Positions 33,223-46,100 of a stretch of DNA of 64,000 bases are shown here, piece by piece. Positions within the stretch are counted from its first letter, which is position 1. The number at the start of each line of letters is the position of its first letter. The DNA comes from Amoebophrya sp. A120 (Eukaryota; Sar; Dinophyceae; Syndiniales; Amoebophryaceae). The stretch spans positions 2,408,089 to 2,472,088 of the forward strand of contig CAJINV010000001.1 in assembly GCA_905178155.1 (NCBI GenBank). The letters are read 5' to 3'. Made by a program: the position numbers and the translations under genes. The notes beneath the pieces are model-generated. The model saw only the letters and a program-made list of their open reading frames with translations. It did not search any database and was not told the DNA's origin.

Positions 33223-35104
33223 CTACTTCTTTTGCTTTTTCAGCGCCGGGCCTGCTGAGCTCGAAGAAGCCACTGCCGCGGCGGTGCTGGCCTTCTCTTT
33301 TTCTCTCAGCGCCTCCAGCTGCGCGACGTTCTTCATCCATTTGGGGGCGTTCGGTCGCTGGGCCTTCTTCGCGATCTGGTTTGATTTGTTGATGAGATTT
33401 TATTTTCGGTATCAATTTGTTTTGAAGATCAGCATAAAACTCAAACTCAACGACAGGAACACTTGATGTCCGCTTTCACAACAAAATATGCGCACCAAAC
33501 AACAACATTTTGATGTTGCAACAAATCTAAATCACAACATCAAAATCAATACCTCTGCCGCCCAAGTATTTATCTCCTTCGCCTGCGTGATCGGGAACAC
33601 TTCCGCCACTGCGGCTTCGAATCCCCTCTCTATCAAAAGGAAAAATCCCCCCTCCCCATATCGAAACGAAGTTTCTGATGCTGGATTTCCATACACAAAT
33701 CAGATTTGTATTGCAGTAGAGGAGTGCAGGCATATGCCAAGCCTCAGTCGAGAGGCTTTGACGTATGCGCCTAGCATGACAAACGTGTATGCTCTAAGCC
33801 AAACAGCATGAAAAACCGCCTGCAAAATGCGGAAGGCTTTCTGGACTTGCCTTCTTGCAAGACAGACAGGATTTGAGGTCACAAATGCGCATCACAAATT
33901 TTCAGACGGATACGTTTTCGATATGGGGTGGGGGGATTTTTCCTTTTGATACTCTCGTCCAACTGTTCAAACCGGTACCCGACGTGGGGCTATGCATTGC
34001 AAAAGTGTCTGGGTCTGGAAACTTGTGATGCAAATCTAGGAATTGTGGGCGCACTGCAATACGCAGCCCAGCATGACAAGTTTTTGCGCTGCTGTGTGTT
34101 TCGTTTTTCGCATGACAAACTGCGCTTTTGCATGACAGGCAAGAGGCCCTTTGCCTGCTCATGCATCACAGATTTAAGACTCATGCCAGACAAGCATGAC
34201 AAACTTACATTCTTCCAGACCCAGACATATTTGCATTGGATAGGGGCCGCAGCTTGACAAACTTGTCGAGGATCACCTTGTTACCGGACTTTTGCCTCAT
34301 GGAGTGCTCGGTGTAGGATTTGTAATTCTGGGCCCACTCCTTGACGAGAAACGCCTCGGTGATCTCATGCTTTAAGGGAATGAACTTGTTTCTTCGCCGC
34401 GCATTCGCAGGGGGGAGCGCGATATCGACCAAGTCCTCGTGCGTGCCCGTAAAGACGGATCTCCCGTAGTGGAAAATTTGCTGCATGGGGAGGTCCGCCT
34501 CCAGGAGCCGTCGCAATTCGTCCGACAAAGACCGGAGATTCAGCACCTGAAACATCCCGGCGGAGGAAGAGGACCCGGAGTAGGATTCTGTTTTTTTAGT
34601 AGCTTTGATGCACATATTTATTGTCCTTCTTACGAACTTCTCACATCTTCAAATTAAAACCAAAGGTAGGACAATGGAATAAAATTCATTGTTGAAAAGC
34701 AAAAGTAGAAAAATTTTTTCTTCTGCAAATTTTGAATATGATGTACGTTCCGATCCATCGTCGCTGTCTTCGAAGTCAGATTCCCAGTCGTTCTTGCCCT
34801 TCTGCTTGGGCGGTTTGTACTGCACCGGGTAGACCTCGCCCAGTTCCTTCTCGAACTGATTCCTGACCGCCCGTTCGGTCGACAAGCGGGCCAACACGGC
34901 AGGGATTTCCTCGTCCGACTTCTTGAGAAATTTGTCAGTCTTCCTCGGCACGTCAATCCACTCGAGTCCTTGTGCCCCGGTTTCCCCGTCTTCCTGCAAC
35001 CGGCCGAGCACGCGGTAGGTGGGGCGGTGTGCGTGCTTCTCGGTGTAGACGTTCTTCAGCAGGACAAAAAGTTCGCTGGAATCTTCATCGTCACCGTACC
35101 GCAT
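33223..35104 (-). CDS. Unknown hydrophilic protein, five exons, about 320 aa
   Basis: The exons are 34747-35104, 34243-34587, 33952-33985, 33553-33625 and 33223-33375, all in one frame. Introns 1 and 4 fit GT-AG. Introns 2 and 3 are introners, leaving a 34-nt exon between them. The first part holds FVLLKNVYTEKHAHRPTYRV, followed by an acidic stretch. A central block reads GRSVFTGTHEDLVDIALPP, and the C-terminal part is helical and basic (EIAKKAQRPNAPKWMKNVAQ), ending in KKQKK. The charged tail suggests a nuclear or ribonucleoprotein factor, but I recognise no family. The ATG at 35104 is the first in frame; a splice acceptor just upstream is possible. Confidence 0.68.
33631..33951. mobile_element. 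Family C introner, duplication CTCTC
   Basis: The ends are TATCAAAAGGAAAAATCC and TTTTTCCTTTTGATA. CTCTC lies at 33626-33630 and 33952-33956. Removal restores QLDERGFEAAV. Confidence 0.9.
33991..34242. mobile_element. Family A introner, duplication GGGGC
   Basis: The ends are TATGCATTGCAAAAGTG and ATTTGCATTGGATA. GGGGC lies at 33986-33990 and 34243-34247. Removal restores VKLRPHVGYRF. Confidence 0.9.
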
Positions 35105-35288
35105 CGCGTTCCCCTGCCAATGCTTCACGGGCTGTTGTGTTGACTTGATATCTTCAATTTTTCATGTCAAGAAATACTTGGTGCTGCTTCTTGCAACTTA
35201 ACATGTTCGATTCATGAGAAAGAGAAGGTATCTATGATGGCATTCCAATAAACTCAAATCGCAAAACAAGAATGAAGTGAGTTGTATT

Positions 35289-35525
35289 TTATACATTCGA
35301 TCTGCCGTCAATCCTGACCGATGCCGCGCCACTTTCGCTGGGTTGTTGCAGCAAGACATTGTTCTGAACGCCGCCAAGCTTCGCCAGATTCTTCGCGTTA
35401 ACCGGTTGTGGCGGGGCCGCGGCTTCCGCGATCGGTGCCTTGGACGAAACGGACTTAGAGGGAGCGGACTTTGACGCCTTCATGTCCACAGACTTCGAAG
35501 ACTTCAACACACCGGCCTTCGGCAT
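35289..35525 (-). CDS. Small Ser/Ala/Lys-rich protein (78 aa)
   Basis: The start is the ATG at 35525 (GTCATGCCG). The N-terminal half repeats Lys-Ser pairs (SSKSVDMKASKSAPSKS), then AAAPPQPV, and the C-terminal part is NLAKLGGVQNNVLLQQP. No family was recognised. It may be a complete short gene or a first exon. Confidence 0.45.
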   Translation of the reverse strand: MPKAGVLKSSKSVDMKASKSAPSKSVSSKAPIAEAAAPPQPVNAKNLAKLGGVQNNVLLQQPSESGAASVRIDGRSNV

Positions 35526-36940
35526 GACGAATGGAAATTTATTTCAAGGGTAAAAAGAAGCAAAGAAATCTTGCTCCACGAAAGAAACAAAACCAGTTTA
35601 TATTCGAAGATGGGTTCTTCGATTTTTACACTGGAAGATGTTTTGATGTTGAAAAGATAAAGACTTTATTTAACCAAGACAATAACAATAAGCGTGGTCC
35701 AATTTCGATCAGCTTTGAAACGATTTTTGAAATACGACGTTGTCCAAGTTGTACAATTTAACCAATGACTCTCTCAACGAAAAAACTCCGACGATCCCTA
35801 TTTTTTCAGTCGAATGATGAATTTTTTGGATTTGGCGATCCCAACGTAACGAACGATATTTTTTGTTCGGGATGATTTCAGCAGATTTTTTTCCCAAGAA
35901 AAATACGCAAACTGATTTTATACCGATGCGATGCGGATCAAGTCAGTGTCGTGCAGTTCCCTCTTTTACTTTTAGAATTTTCTTTTTCTGTATGTGAACG
36001 TACGAAAAGGAGATAGGAAATCTTACGATACAAATCAATTCCTATTCGCTCTTTGAGACGCTCTCCTGGTGGTTGTCAGTGCGACGATTCTAATCGTACG
36101 ACGTTGGATAGCCACATGGGAGTTGTCACGCAGTAGCGATATGCATTTGGGTTAAATACAATACCCGTATTGATTGGGGACCTGAAAGAAGTTTTGAGGA
36201 ATTAGCCGGAGCGTAGACGATTTGTTTGGTGCATCTTTTTGTTCATGCCACAGTCCCTTGCCGAAACACATGTCGCTCGGGTTTCTCTCACAACTCATTG
36301 TCGCCATCTCATCAATAAAGATGATGAAACAACACCAAAAAAATACTCTACTTGAAAGCATCTCCTGGCACTGCGTGCCACCTCGTAAAAAATCGAAAAA
36401 AATTTAGACTGAGCAAAGTCCCATGGCTCTGAACACTGTTGAATTCTTGGTAGCACTGCTTTCTCTCTGCAGCATGAAGCTTGAGATTCCTTTCTCCTCG
36501 TGATACATTTTTGCTTCTGTTCGCGAGCTGTCGCGAAACTTCATTCCTCAGAAAGCGCATTTACAGGTTGTTGGGGTGTTCGTTCTTAGTACACAAAGCT
36601 AGTACAATCGACAGAGTTTAGAAGGAGCTCCAGAGCCGTGTTCATTGTTTCGATACTTCGGTTTTCTTCGTCCGTAAAGGACATTTGTCATCAATTAGGT
36701 ATAGTGCTTTCAGTTACTCCAGAAACGCGTCTTCCTTAGTGATGCGCCTCGAATATAGATCGGATGCGATACCTGAGGTTGAGAAGAATGTCGGATATTA
36801 GCTATAATAATAATTACTGTTGTAGGCTCACAAACAAACTGGACCAGAGAAGTTGTGCTGTTCTTATTGCTGGCGGAGGAAGAAAGTGCAAACGCATTCT
36901 GGGAAATGGTATTGAGAAAAACAAGTGAACTAAGAAGTAC
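35526..36940. other. No gene seen
   Basis: AT-rich sequence with short frames only. The last exons of the PG-rich repeat gene to the right should lie here, but I could not place them. Confidence 0.5.
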
Positions 36941-38250
36941 GCTCCAGGTCCTGGGCCCTTCTGACGCGGATCGTCGTTCGAGTCAAATTTCGTCGAAATC
37001 GTGATATCATACCTGTTTTTTGAGTTGATGCATTGCAATTGGCGCTAGAGAACTTGTTTTGCATATATGCGTCCCGTCGAGCATAATCCGCATGCCAAAC
37101 AGTAACATGCAATACAGTGTCCCGTGTTTGATCGGGTAGTTTTTTCCTGGCTTCCCTGCGACGTTGTACCGTCCCGGACCTGGCTTTCCCTCTTCCTCTA
37201 TCAAATGCAAAAATGTCTGGGTCTGGAAGAATGCAAGATTTGTCATGCATCTTTCTCATGACCCATGATGCCTGTAATACATGACCTAGCATTGCAGACT
37301 TCTAGAGGGCTTCCTGATGCACCTTCGGCATGAGAAATGCCCTGTCCGTGTAGCAAAAACTGTGCCCCTCTTGCTGGTCATGCAATACAAATTTTTTTAG
37401 AGTCCAAAAACAGCATGACAAGTTGCAATCTTCCAGACCCAGACATTTTTGCAGTTCATATCCTCGTTCAGTTTCGAATTGTCCAAGTACTTAGCTGGGA
37501 TCGTCCATTTTGGGTTACCCGACCCTCGCTGCAGGCCCCCGTCGCCCGCGCTATACCTCGTATCGTATTTCGCCGGACCGGGACCGCTGTGTCTCGGGTT
37601 ACCTGCCGTCTTCTCCTCGATACTTGGAAACCTAGAGTTTTTATTTGCATGGGACATTGCAGAAGAAAAATAGCGCATGATGCTGCCATGCATGGCCAAA
37701 CTAGGCTCATCCGCCGAAGAAAGAACAAAAACAATTTATCAGCACGTCAATATTACCTTGGCTTGATTTTAAGGTCTTTTATGACGATGTCTTTTCTTAT
37801 TGCGGAAAACTTCTTGGACACATCGCCGTAGTGGTCTGGTCCTGGTTTGCTCCGGCTTTCGGGATCCATGCCATATTCGTTTCGCTTTTCTGAACCAATT
37901 TTTGCGTGCGGCCCCTTTTCCCACTTCCCGAGAAACAGTCGGCTCTCTCGGTAGTAGTTCGGTCCACCGGGGGTTGCGCGACCTAGAGAAAGTGAAAGAC
38001 GAGATGCGAGATGGTGCATGATAGTCTGCAGCAAGTGCAAAATCGCAACAACCATTTCCCTTGAATTACCGTACGATTTTCTTTGTCACGCCGGCGAGAA
38101 CAAAAATATCGGGAATAAGTAAGTACCTTGCTTCACAATGCACGGATCGTCGACGTAACTTCTGCAAACCTTGCCAAACCCGTTGCCCTTACTGTGCCAT
38201 GAAGAGAAGGGCGGACCTCCCTCGTTAAAACTGGAATTTAGCTGGACCAT
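36941..38250 (-). CDS. Sperm-tail PG-rich (SHIPPO) repeat protein, 3' end not found
   Basis: The exons are 38127-38250 (ATG at 38250), 37757-37982, 37461-37631, 37013-37193 and about 36941-36960, with consistent phase. Four Pro-Gly motifs are visible: TPGGPNYY, KPGPDHYG, SGPGPAKYDT and KPGPGRYNV; a fifth, KGPGPGAY, falls in the last short exon. These are typical of STPGR/ODF3-like proteins of ciliary and flagellar microtubules. Introns 1 and 2 are GT-AG (37983-38126 and 37632-37756). Intron 3 is an introner. Intron 4 would be only 52 bp. A flagellar role is inferred from the family. Confidence 0.78.
37199..37460. mobile_element. Family A introner, duplication TCCTC
   Basis: The ends are TATCAAATGCAAAAATG and TTTTTGCAGTTCATA. 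TCCTC lies at 37194-37198 and 37461-37465. Removal restores KLNEEEGKPGPGRY. Confidence 0.9.
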
Positions 38251-39535
38251 GATAGCAGCACCCTCCTGGCGCGCAAGTCGGAGGAGTGTTGCTTGATTGC
38301 CAAGTGTCCCGTTCGTTTGATCGAAGGTGGACGCGGAGAGTTGCACACTAAAGTACTCTTCCAGTCGCTTGCGACCGTGCGGTTCCCAGAACGTTTCGTC
38401 GCTTTTCGGTGTGCAAGGTCAGACGCCAAGGTCAATTGGAAACCACGTGTGAAAAGCTTTTTGGGATTGGGATGTTCTCACTTTCGTATACGCGGAAGCG
38501 GCGATGAGAGCGGCAAATACGGGGGCATGCGGGAACTTACTCCGGGTACTGATTTCCATCTACACTGCGCTTGGTTGCGGGTGGTTGTTTCTGAGTTGTA
38601 GACAAAGATCAAGGACATTGAAACAATGCGAGAGCAGAACCTGTTCTCTCTCGTCTGTCTCACCAAACAGCTCCTTCACTCGATTCTACAACTAGCGCTC
38701 TCAGCTCCTCGAAACATCGACAATTATCGAAGCACGCGGAATTAGAAGCAGGCCTGCGAGTTGCTTCACAGAATCGATGCATCGATGGGACCTATCAACA
38801 CCGACAATTTGATTGAGTTTGAAGTTCGTTGAATGTCGCCTATGGCAACTCCGACATTGCAAAATACCTGGCTTAAATTTCGTTTCAATATCCCTCGTCA
38901 CGCATTTTCTTTCGAAGTGGACTTCGCTAGAAGTCCACTATGCAATTTGAAAGAAGCTTCAAAATTGGAATTGCGGGATGCCTAGGTGAGGACAAAAAAA
39001 GTTCACCTGAGGAAAATAATGAGACGAAAAGTTATAAAGAAATGAGCTCGATTTTGACGATTCGGAAAATTGCGTGTGTCTTCTGCTGTGATACAGAAAA
39101 TGGAATAGGGAAATCGGAAAATGTGATGTAAACAGTCAGAGTCGAAGAAAGCGATGAGTTTGGAATAATTTCACTTGCCTGCGCGGAAAAGGGGAGCTGC
39201 GCATTCTTGTTGCAAGTGGAAGCGCAGGAGCAGCAGCAAGTGCAACCGACTCCAGAAAATAATAAAATCAGCAATCTCTGGCTAGAAGTTAAAGTAAGCT
39301 CTTGGTAGAAAAAAAAACAAGTTCGCAACGGAAAATAGTTCGACGATTCATTGAAATTCATTTTTATTGTGAGGATGTTGCTCGGTAGCTTGGGAAAAGA
39401 TGAAAAATTCTCAAAGACATTAGTGCCGCAAGTTCACCTTGTTGATCAATCTGTGCTACATTTCACATTCAGTTATGGTGAAAAAGAATTTCATTCTATT
39501 TTGACCTCCCCATTTCGTATCTTCACCTTTTCCCT
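38251..39535. other. Intergenic stretch, no gene seen
   Basis: About 1.3 kb with short frames in all directions and no repeats that I could align. Confidence 0.55.
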
Positions 39536-42422
39536 TCACCGCTGGGCATACAGTCCAAAGTCGACTGCAGCAGCCCGCATCCGATCCAGAATCTTCGTTT
39601 TCTTCTTCAAGGACTTTTCCAAGTCCTTCACGAGTTGCGAGTCGATGGTGGATGTAGGAGCTTCGTCACCACAGGTCCGCACGCCCTTGGGTGGCTCATC
39701 GTGCTGACTCCAGTACCGCAGTCCCGTCTTGTACTCGTCTCGATACTTTCGACTTCGTGCTAGAGCAACAACGCGACTTCGCGTGACACCGGACCATTTC
39801 GGCAACTTGGCTTTGTGTAGGTAGATCGAGACCGTCTGGTCCGCCTTCGGTAAGCCGCTATGGGAACCCATGCGGACGGCTCGCCCACAAAGCTGCGCGT
39901 ACTCTGTGGCAGAAAGGGGGATGTCGAGGGCATGAAAGTCGCGCACCCCTCGAAATTCGATCCCTGTTTTGATCGAGAAAAAGCTGAATGAAGTTCAATT
40001 GCAGACCACAGCTATTTGTGCAAGCAAAAAGCTCATCTCGCACGGTCATGGCATCGCACAAGATCAAGAGTCAGCATCGCTAAGTAATGTAGCCAGTCGC
40101 AAAAAAGTGCTTTTACCCTCGCCGCATTCTTCCCGAGTGGCCAACATAATGACAAATTTCTCACCCCGCAAATTTGTCTCGCCACAGTTAAAGCGACTGA
40201 GATCCTCAAAAAAGGCGACCTTGCCGGGAAACGCGTGCTCCAGCAGCCTCTTCGCAGCAAGAAATCCCGTCCGTCGTGCCACAATGACAAGTGTCTTCAA
40301 TGACCTTTCCCTTGTCATGCTTATCACCTGAGGATGGTGTAAGAGACGAAATCGAAATGAATACTGAACATATTAATTGAAGTAGTGCTTGCATACTTTC
40401 TACCTATGATCGAAACAACTCAGTAAATACCTTGCAGATTTTCGGGCACAGCTCTTTTCTCAGCTCGATCAGCTGTGCGTCTTCCATTTTGCCGATGGTC
40501 TGCGGTGGCAGAGCAGAAACGGTGTAGACGGACAGTTTCTTGACCCTCTGGGCGTCTTGGTCGCCGACCTCGACGGCGTGCTTCAACACATACCGTGCTG
40601 CGGACCGGCCTTTCAAGCCCACGGGTAAAGAGCCCGACAACTGCAGCCCGCTTCCGAGTTTCTTGTCGACATCCGGACGGTTCATAACGACACGAGGGTA
40701 GTGCTCCTTCAGCTCCTCGTGCATGGTCGAAATAAACCCTTCATCCGTGCGGTCGTCGCGCCCCTTGCCTTTTACGATGTCGAGCAAAGCCCGCGGGTTC
40801 TGGCCGACGATAACAGGCGTGGCGGTCATCAAATAGACCCAGGTGCCGGGCTTGCTTTTCGTTCCCCGCGCGGACGTGGACGAGATGGCCTCGCGAAGGC
40901 GCTGCAGCGGCAACTTGAATCGTTCCTCCGTCGGTCGGATGAGATTGTGGGCCTCATCCATAATCACCAGCTTCCCGGCCAACGCGTTCTCAGGATTAAG
41001 CCTGAACTTCAAAGCCGGATCGACTGCCTGCGTCTTCAATCCTTCCCTGTTGTAGCCCATTGCGCGTCCACCCGCTGTTGCGTAGGAGAAAATTCGCAGT
41101 GGAGCCGCGGGCGGGGTGATGCCCTTGTCCATTTCAAAATTCGCTGCCCAGCCGCTCTTCACTTTTCCTTGGACAATTTGTCCCTTCAACCCCACGACAT
41201 CGCAGAACTGCGAGCACAACTGTGCCGTCATGTTGACCTTCCACTTCTCCTCCTTCTTTGCGACCCAGTTATTGGTGCCGAGGAGCTCGTAAACGGACTC
41301 AGCACAAGAGGCCGCGAAGAAATCACGCCAAATGTTCGGCCAAGTGAGGAATTCCTTCACCAAATTCTCCACGTGGTGTCGCTTTGGTAGGACAATCACT
41401 TTTGCGCGTGCAATGGCGTAATCCGCAGACAGCATCGCAATCTGTGTCCGGGTTTTTCCGCTCCCCGTGCGATGGTCGACCACCATACGCGTACACCTCC
41501 CCGTTTCGAAGAGGTACAGCAGTGCTTTTTGATGCGGGAGGAGCTGCACTAACTTGTCCGCGGCTGACGCGCCGGGATCGAGTTTCTTGAAAGCAAACGT
41601 TTTGAAAAAAGTCCCGGTATGAAGGAATTTCACAAACCCCTTGTCGCCCGGTTGCAAACCGCCGGGGTTGGGAAATTCATCTGGCTGCAGACCGTCGTCC
41701 TCCTCTTCAAGATCACCTTCCAGCAAGCTCTCGCTATCATGATCGCTGCAAGAGGACTGCGAATCTTCGTCCGACAGGTACTTCGGTTCATCCCCCTCGA
41801 CCAGGTCCTCCTGTTCCGACTCCGCTGCGACCGGATCGGGCTGTTTGCGTTTCAACACTCCCGCATCCACTAGCTTGTTCCGCAGCTCCGCCTCGCCTCC
41901 CCCTGTACGGACCGCTCGACGGATATCCCGCAGGAAGTCGGCGGTGAGTTCAGGCCCGGATGAGCTCTCGCCGTCGCTGTCGAGAGAATTGACGCGGTCG
42001 ACTTTTTGGTTTTGGTGCTGGTTTTGATTATTTGGTTGCGGTTGGCTGACTGCTGGTGCTGCTGCTAGCGCTGCGGCTGCTCCCGGCGCGGCATCATTAG
42101 CATTTCCGATGCCGCTTTCACTAGTCCCGCTTTCGGATTCGGAGTCGGAGCTGGCAAACTGAGATTCATCGTCAGACTCCTCGCCGTTTTTTGCCGTGTT
42201 GGACGACTCAGAGTCAGCCTCCTCCCCTTCCTCGTCGTCGCTGGAGCTCAGCAAAACCACCACGTTTTGGCTCTCGTTTTTGCTGACTCGTGGCGGCGTG
42301 CGCGAGCGTAGAAGTGGGGATGCAGCCGGTCTTCCAGGTCGAGTCCTGGGCGGGGTTGATCCACCCGTGTTAGGCGCCGCCAATCGTCCGTGGGAAGAAG
42401 ATGAGGAGCTTAAATTCGGCAT
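39536..42422 (-). CDS. SF2 helicase of the SNF2/viral D6-D11-like type, three exons
   Basis: The exons are 40431-42422, 40117-40327 and 39536-39963, giving 876 residues; both introns are GT-AG. The first ~270 residues are acidic and Ser-rich. Helicase motifs follow: LLPHQKALLYLF, VDHRTGSGKTRTQ (motif I), MDEAHNLIRP (II), LMTATPV (III), LVIVARRTGF, GIEFRGVRDFHALD (V) and LCGRAVRMGSHSGLP (VI). The combination DEAHN plus a GRA-R-SH-LP motif VI recalls DNA-dependent ATPases of large nucleocytoplasmic DNA viruses. The protein probably acts on DNA or in transcription, which is an inference. It could also be a divergent eukaryotic SNF2 member. Confidence 0.85.
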
Positions 42423-43178
42423 TTGCTTAGTTTGTCTGTTTGCAATTGTATAAATGAAAAACGGATGGAAATCTAACTGAAAACAGAAGTAGAAGTTCCA
42501 GATCAGCTCACTAGCGAAAGTGGATCAATTTGATCGAGTTCAAAAGGCAAACTGTTTAAAAAATTCGAAGAAGAAACGTTGGGAAAACCTTAGATCAAGT
42601 TGTCCGAATTTTTTACTACCTGCAGCTGTTTTTTCGAAATTAAAAAGAGGGTGCTGGCGGTGGCCTCAATCCTTTGACTTCGTGAAGAGGAAGATGAACA
42701 AACAACGACAGACCACGAATTGCGATAGCGAAAGCGATTTTGCGAAGCATATTTGAAAGCACTCTCGTGCGATTTTCAGACTCTGTATGCCGCTGCCCCA
42801 ATTATTTGCGTGACAATTTGCAACAACTCCATCGACGAATGCTAACAAAAATGCTTGCGTGGCGTCGACGTTTCTCAGTACAAGCAAAAAGAAAAGTCCG
42901 ACAAAAGACAGAACAAGAAAACCTTCAATCAAGCGAAAAAAGAAAAACACCGAAAACGATTTGAGGAGCACATGACCAACCACGGCGTCTTCTCTCGGTT
43001 AAATGTATTCATTTCGCTGATAGCATACAACGTGCATTGATATTCAGTACAGAGCCTACAGCATCACGAGACGTTTTCAAATAAAACAGCGACATAGGGT
43101 CATCCTCGTCTTTGTTTCACATTCGTAGTTTACTTGTTTTTGAAACAGAAAAATCCAGCGGCACTTAACTCAAGAAAC
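42423..43178. other. Intergenic stretch, no gene seen
   Basis: About 750 bp of AT-rich sequence between the helicase start and the neighbouring stop. Confidence 0.55.
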
Positions 43179-46100
43179 TCACTGTGCAAAATCTCCGTTC
43201 CAGGGCTTCAACTTTTCGAAGGTTTCCCGCCTTCCGCTGATCGGGTTGGTCCAGCCCTCCGCACCGTACCCCGGCGTGTTGATTAGCCACCGGTAGCCCT
43301 TCGCCCCCTTTGCCGCAGGAATCATGCCGTTCAGACCGCCCTCCATCGGCGGCGCGATCGGTGGGCGGCCGTCGTCCATGGAGTCCAAGGGTGCGTGCGT
43401 CATGTTGGTCCACCAGTAGTAGCCGTGCGAGTCGTGCATCGGGAACCACGTGCCCGCTTCCTGGTCCGGGTTCTTCACGAAGAAGTCCGGGTCCGCGTCC
43501 TTGTACAACCTGCGCTCGAACTCGGTGGGCCACCGCGGCATGAAACTGCGGTCGCTCTGCTTTATCCTGTGTAAAAACGTCCCCACACCATAGTTGTCAT
43601 GCAAATCTGCATGCTTAAAATGTTTCTCATGCGGAGCCCCATGAGAAGCATTTTCTAATGGTGTTTCGAAATTTGTCATGCTCCAATCAGCATGAGAGAC
43701 TAGATCTGTAATGCTGCTGAACTAGCTCAAACACAACTACACTACGCGTCCAAATTTGTCATGCGAAACAACCAAAGCTTGGGGATTTGTCTAGCCGATT
43801 CCCCATCTTGACTATGGGGTGGGTACGTTTTTACATAGGATATGCTTGGAAAAGTCCTTGCCCGCGTCCGCCCGGCACTCGTCGACGTTCAGGAAGTTGT
43901 CCGGGTCGTCGCACCGGTATCCTGAGTAAAAACGTCCCCACCCCATAGTCAAGTTGTGAACTCTGCAACACAAATCTAGGAGTTTTGGAAGCCATGCATG
44001 ACAAGTTCGTCTTTGTAGTGTAGTGCAGGTTAGGAAGGACAGTCGCATGACAAACTCATCTCCTCATCCTGTTTACAGGATTACAAATGCCAAAACACGA
44101 TTGGAAATGCCTCTGATGTAGATGCGCATTACAAATGTTCCTGTCATTGCAAATCTGCATGACAACTCTGGGGTGGGGACGTTCTTGCTCAGGATAACCG
44201 GTCGCTCTGGCTCAACCAGTAGTCCCGTTTCGGGTTCCCGACCAGGTTCTATCAAATGCAAAAATGTCTGGGTCTGGAAGAATGCAAGATTTGTCATGCA
44301 TATTTCTCATGACCCATGATTGTCTGTGATGTATGCCCTAGCATCACAGGTTTTTAGAACCCTTCCTGATGCCCTTTCCGCATGAGAAATGCCCTGTCCG
44401 TGTAGCACAAAGCGCACCCCTCTTGCTGGTCATGCAACACAAATTTTTTTAGAGTCCAAAAAAAGCATGACAAGTTGCAATCTTCCACCAGACCCAGACA
44501 TTTTTGCAGTTGATAGGTTCTCGCGCATGGCAATCATCGCTAGCGGGTTCTGCGGCGCCATCCCCGCCATGAACGTGTTCGGGTTTTCCATGATCGGGTG
44601 TCTTTGCACCGTGAACCCGATGTGCGCGGCGCGGTATCGTATTTGAAAACGTCTCCACCCCAAAGCTGTAATGCAAATCTGTATGCTGAAAATGTCTCTG
44701 CTCATGCGGAGCCCCATGAGAAGCATTTTCTAGTCGTGTTGTGGAATTTGTCATGCTCCAATCAGCGCGATGCACTAGATCTGTGATTCTTCTGCACCTG
44801 CTAGAAACGATTACACTACGGGACCAAACTTGTCATGCGCAACAACCAAAGTTGACAGATTTGTCTAGCAAACTTCCCATCTTGACTCTGGGGTGGGGAC
44901 GTGGTTTTTTCTCCGGATACCCGCCCCCCGATGTTCTCCCAGCCCTCTTTCCAGTGCTCGATCTCCTTCGGCTTGAACCGCGCCACTATGCAAAGAAAAA
45001 AGTGTCACAGTTACAAATTGCTTTGCAAAACATGCAAGACAGACGACCTCTGTCATGCGCAAAATGCATGCGTGTCTCGTTTTGTGTGCGTTTTGCCTTA
45101 TGATCTCTGCATTACAAGTTTTCAGCGTCATGCGAGGCAAATTTGTGATGCTTTATTCACTACAAATGTGTAACTGTAACACTTTTTTCCTTGCATAGCC
45201 ACGGACGTGATTTTCATGTCGAACCAGTGCGGCCGCGGGTCCCACTTCGGCGTGCAGGGAAGGATTAACGTCTTCTGCGACCCGCCGATGGCAACCATAG
45301 TGCTGAAGTCCCAGTGTCCCGGCTCCGGGTGCTTCAACCTATGACAGTGCACAACGGCGCCTCCCCCCTCACTTGTCATGCAGAACCGCGATTCCAGTCG
45401 CTGCCTCATGGCACTCTTTGCATGACAAGTTCTGGTAGCCCAAATAGCACTACACTCCGGTGGAAATCTGTCATGCAAGACCGGCATTCTTGTTGATGCT
45501 TGTATTACCGTCCATGCTATACAAATGAGGGGGAGGGGGAGTTGTGCACTCTCATACAACCCCACCCGGCTGTCGAAGATCGCGTCCCACAAAATCCGGT
45601 CGGATTTCCCGTCCATCCTATGCATCGCAAAAGCATCGCAGTTGTACTTCATGAATCGCATGACAAACTTTTCAAGCGGAAAGATGAAATCTGTCATGCA
45701 GATTTCGGTAAGAGCCTACGGGTCTGTCATGCAAAACTGCGTTTTACACCAGCAGTCTTCGCTACTTTTGCACCTGGGATACATACCGAATTCCTTCAAT
45801 TCGACCCGGATTCTCCCGTCGCTGAGCGGCCCCTTCTTGTCCCGGAAGTTCACGGCTGGCAGTTGAAACATTCTGTTCGTGCCCCCGAGAAACGCTTTCG
45901 CGGTCTGCGTCTGCTCCACGGTCCCCCCGCCGCCCCTGGAGAACGGCGGACGGTCCGTGCAGGTGAACCGCCCCTTCCGGCCGAAACCGGTCTCCCCGAT
46001 GTTTACCATGGGGAGGGAGGACTTCGCGATGTTGGTGCTGTAGATGTCTGCCGTCTGGTACTGCAGGTGAATGAAGGCGGGGCCGAGGTGGGGGCCCTTC

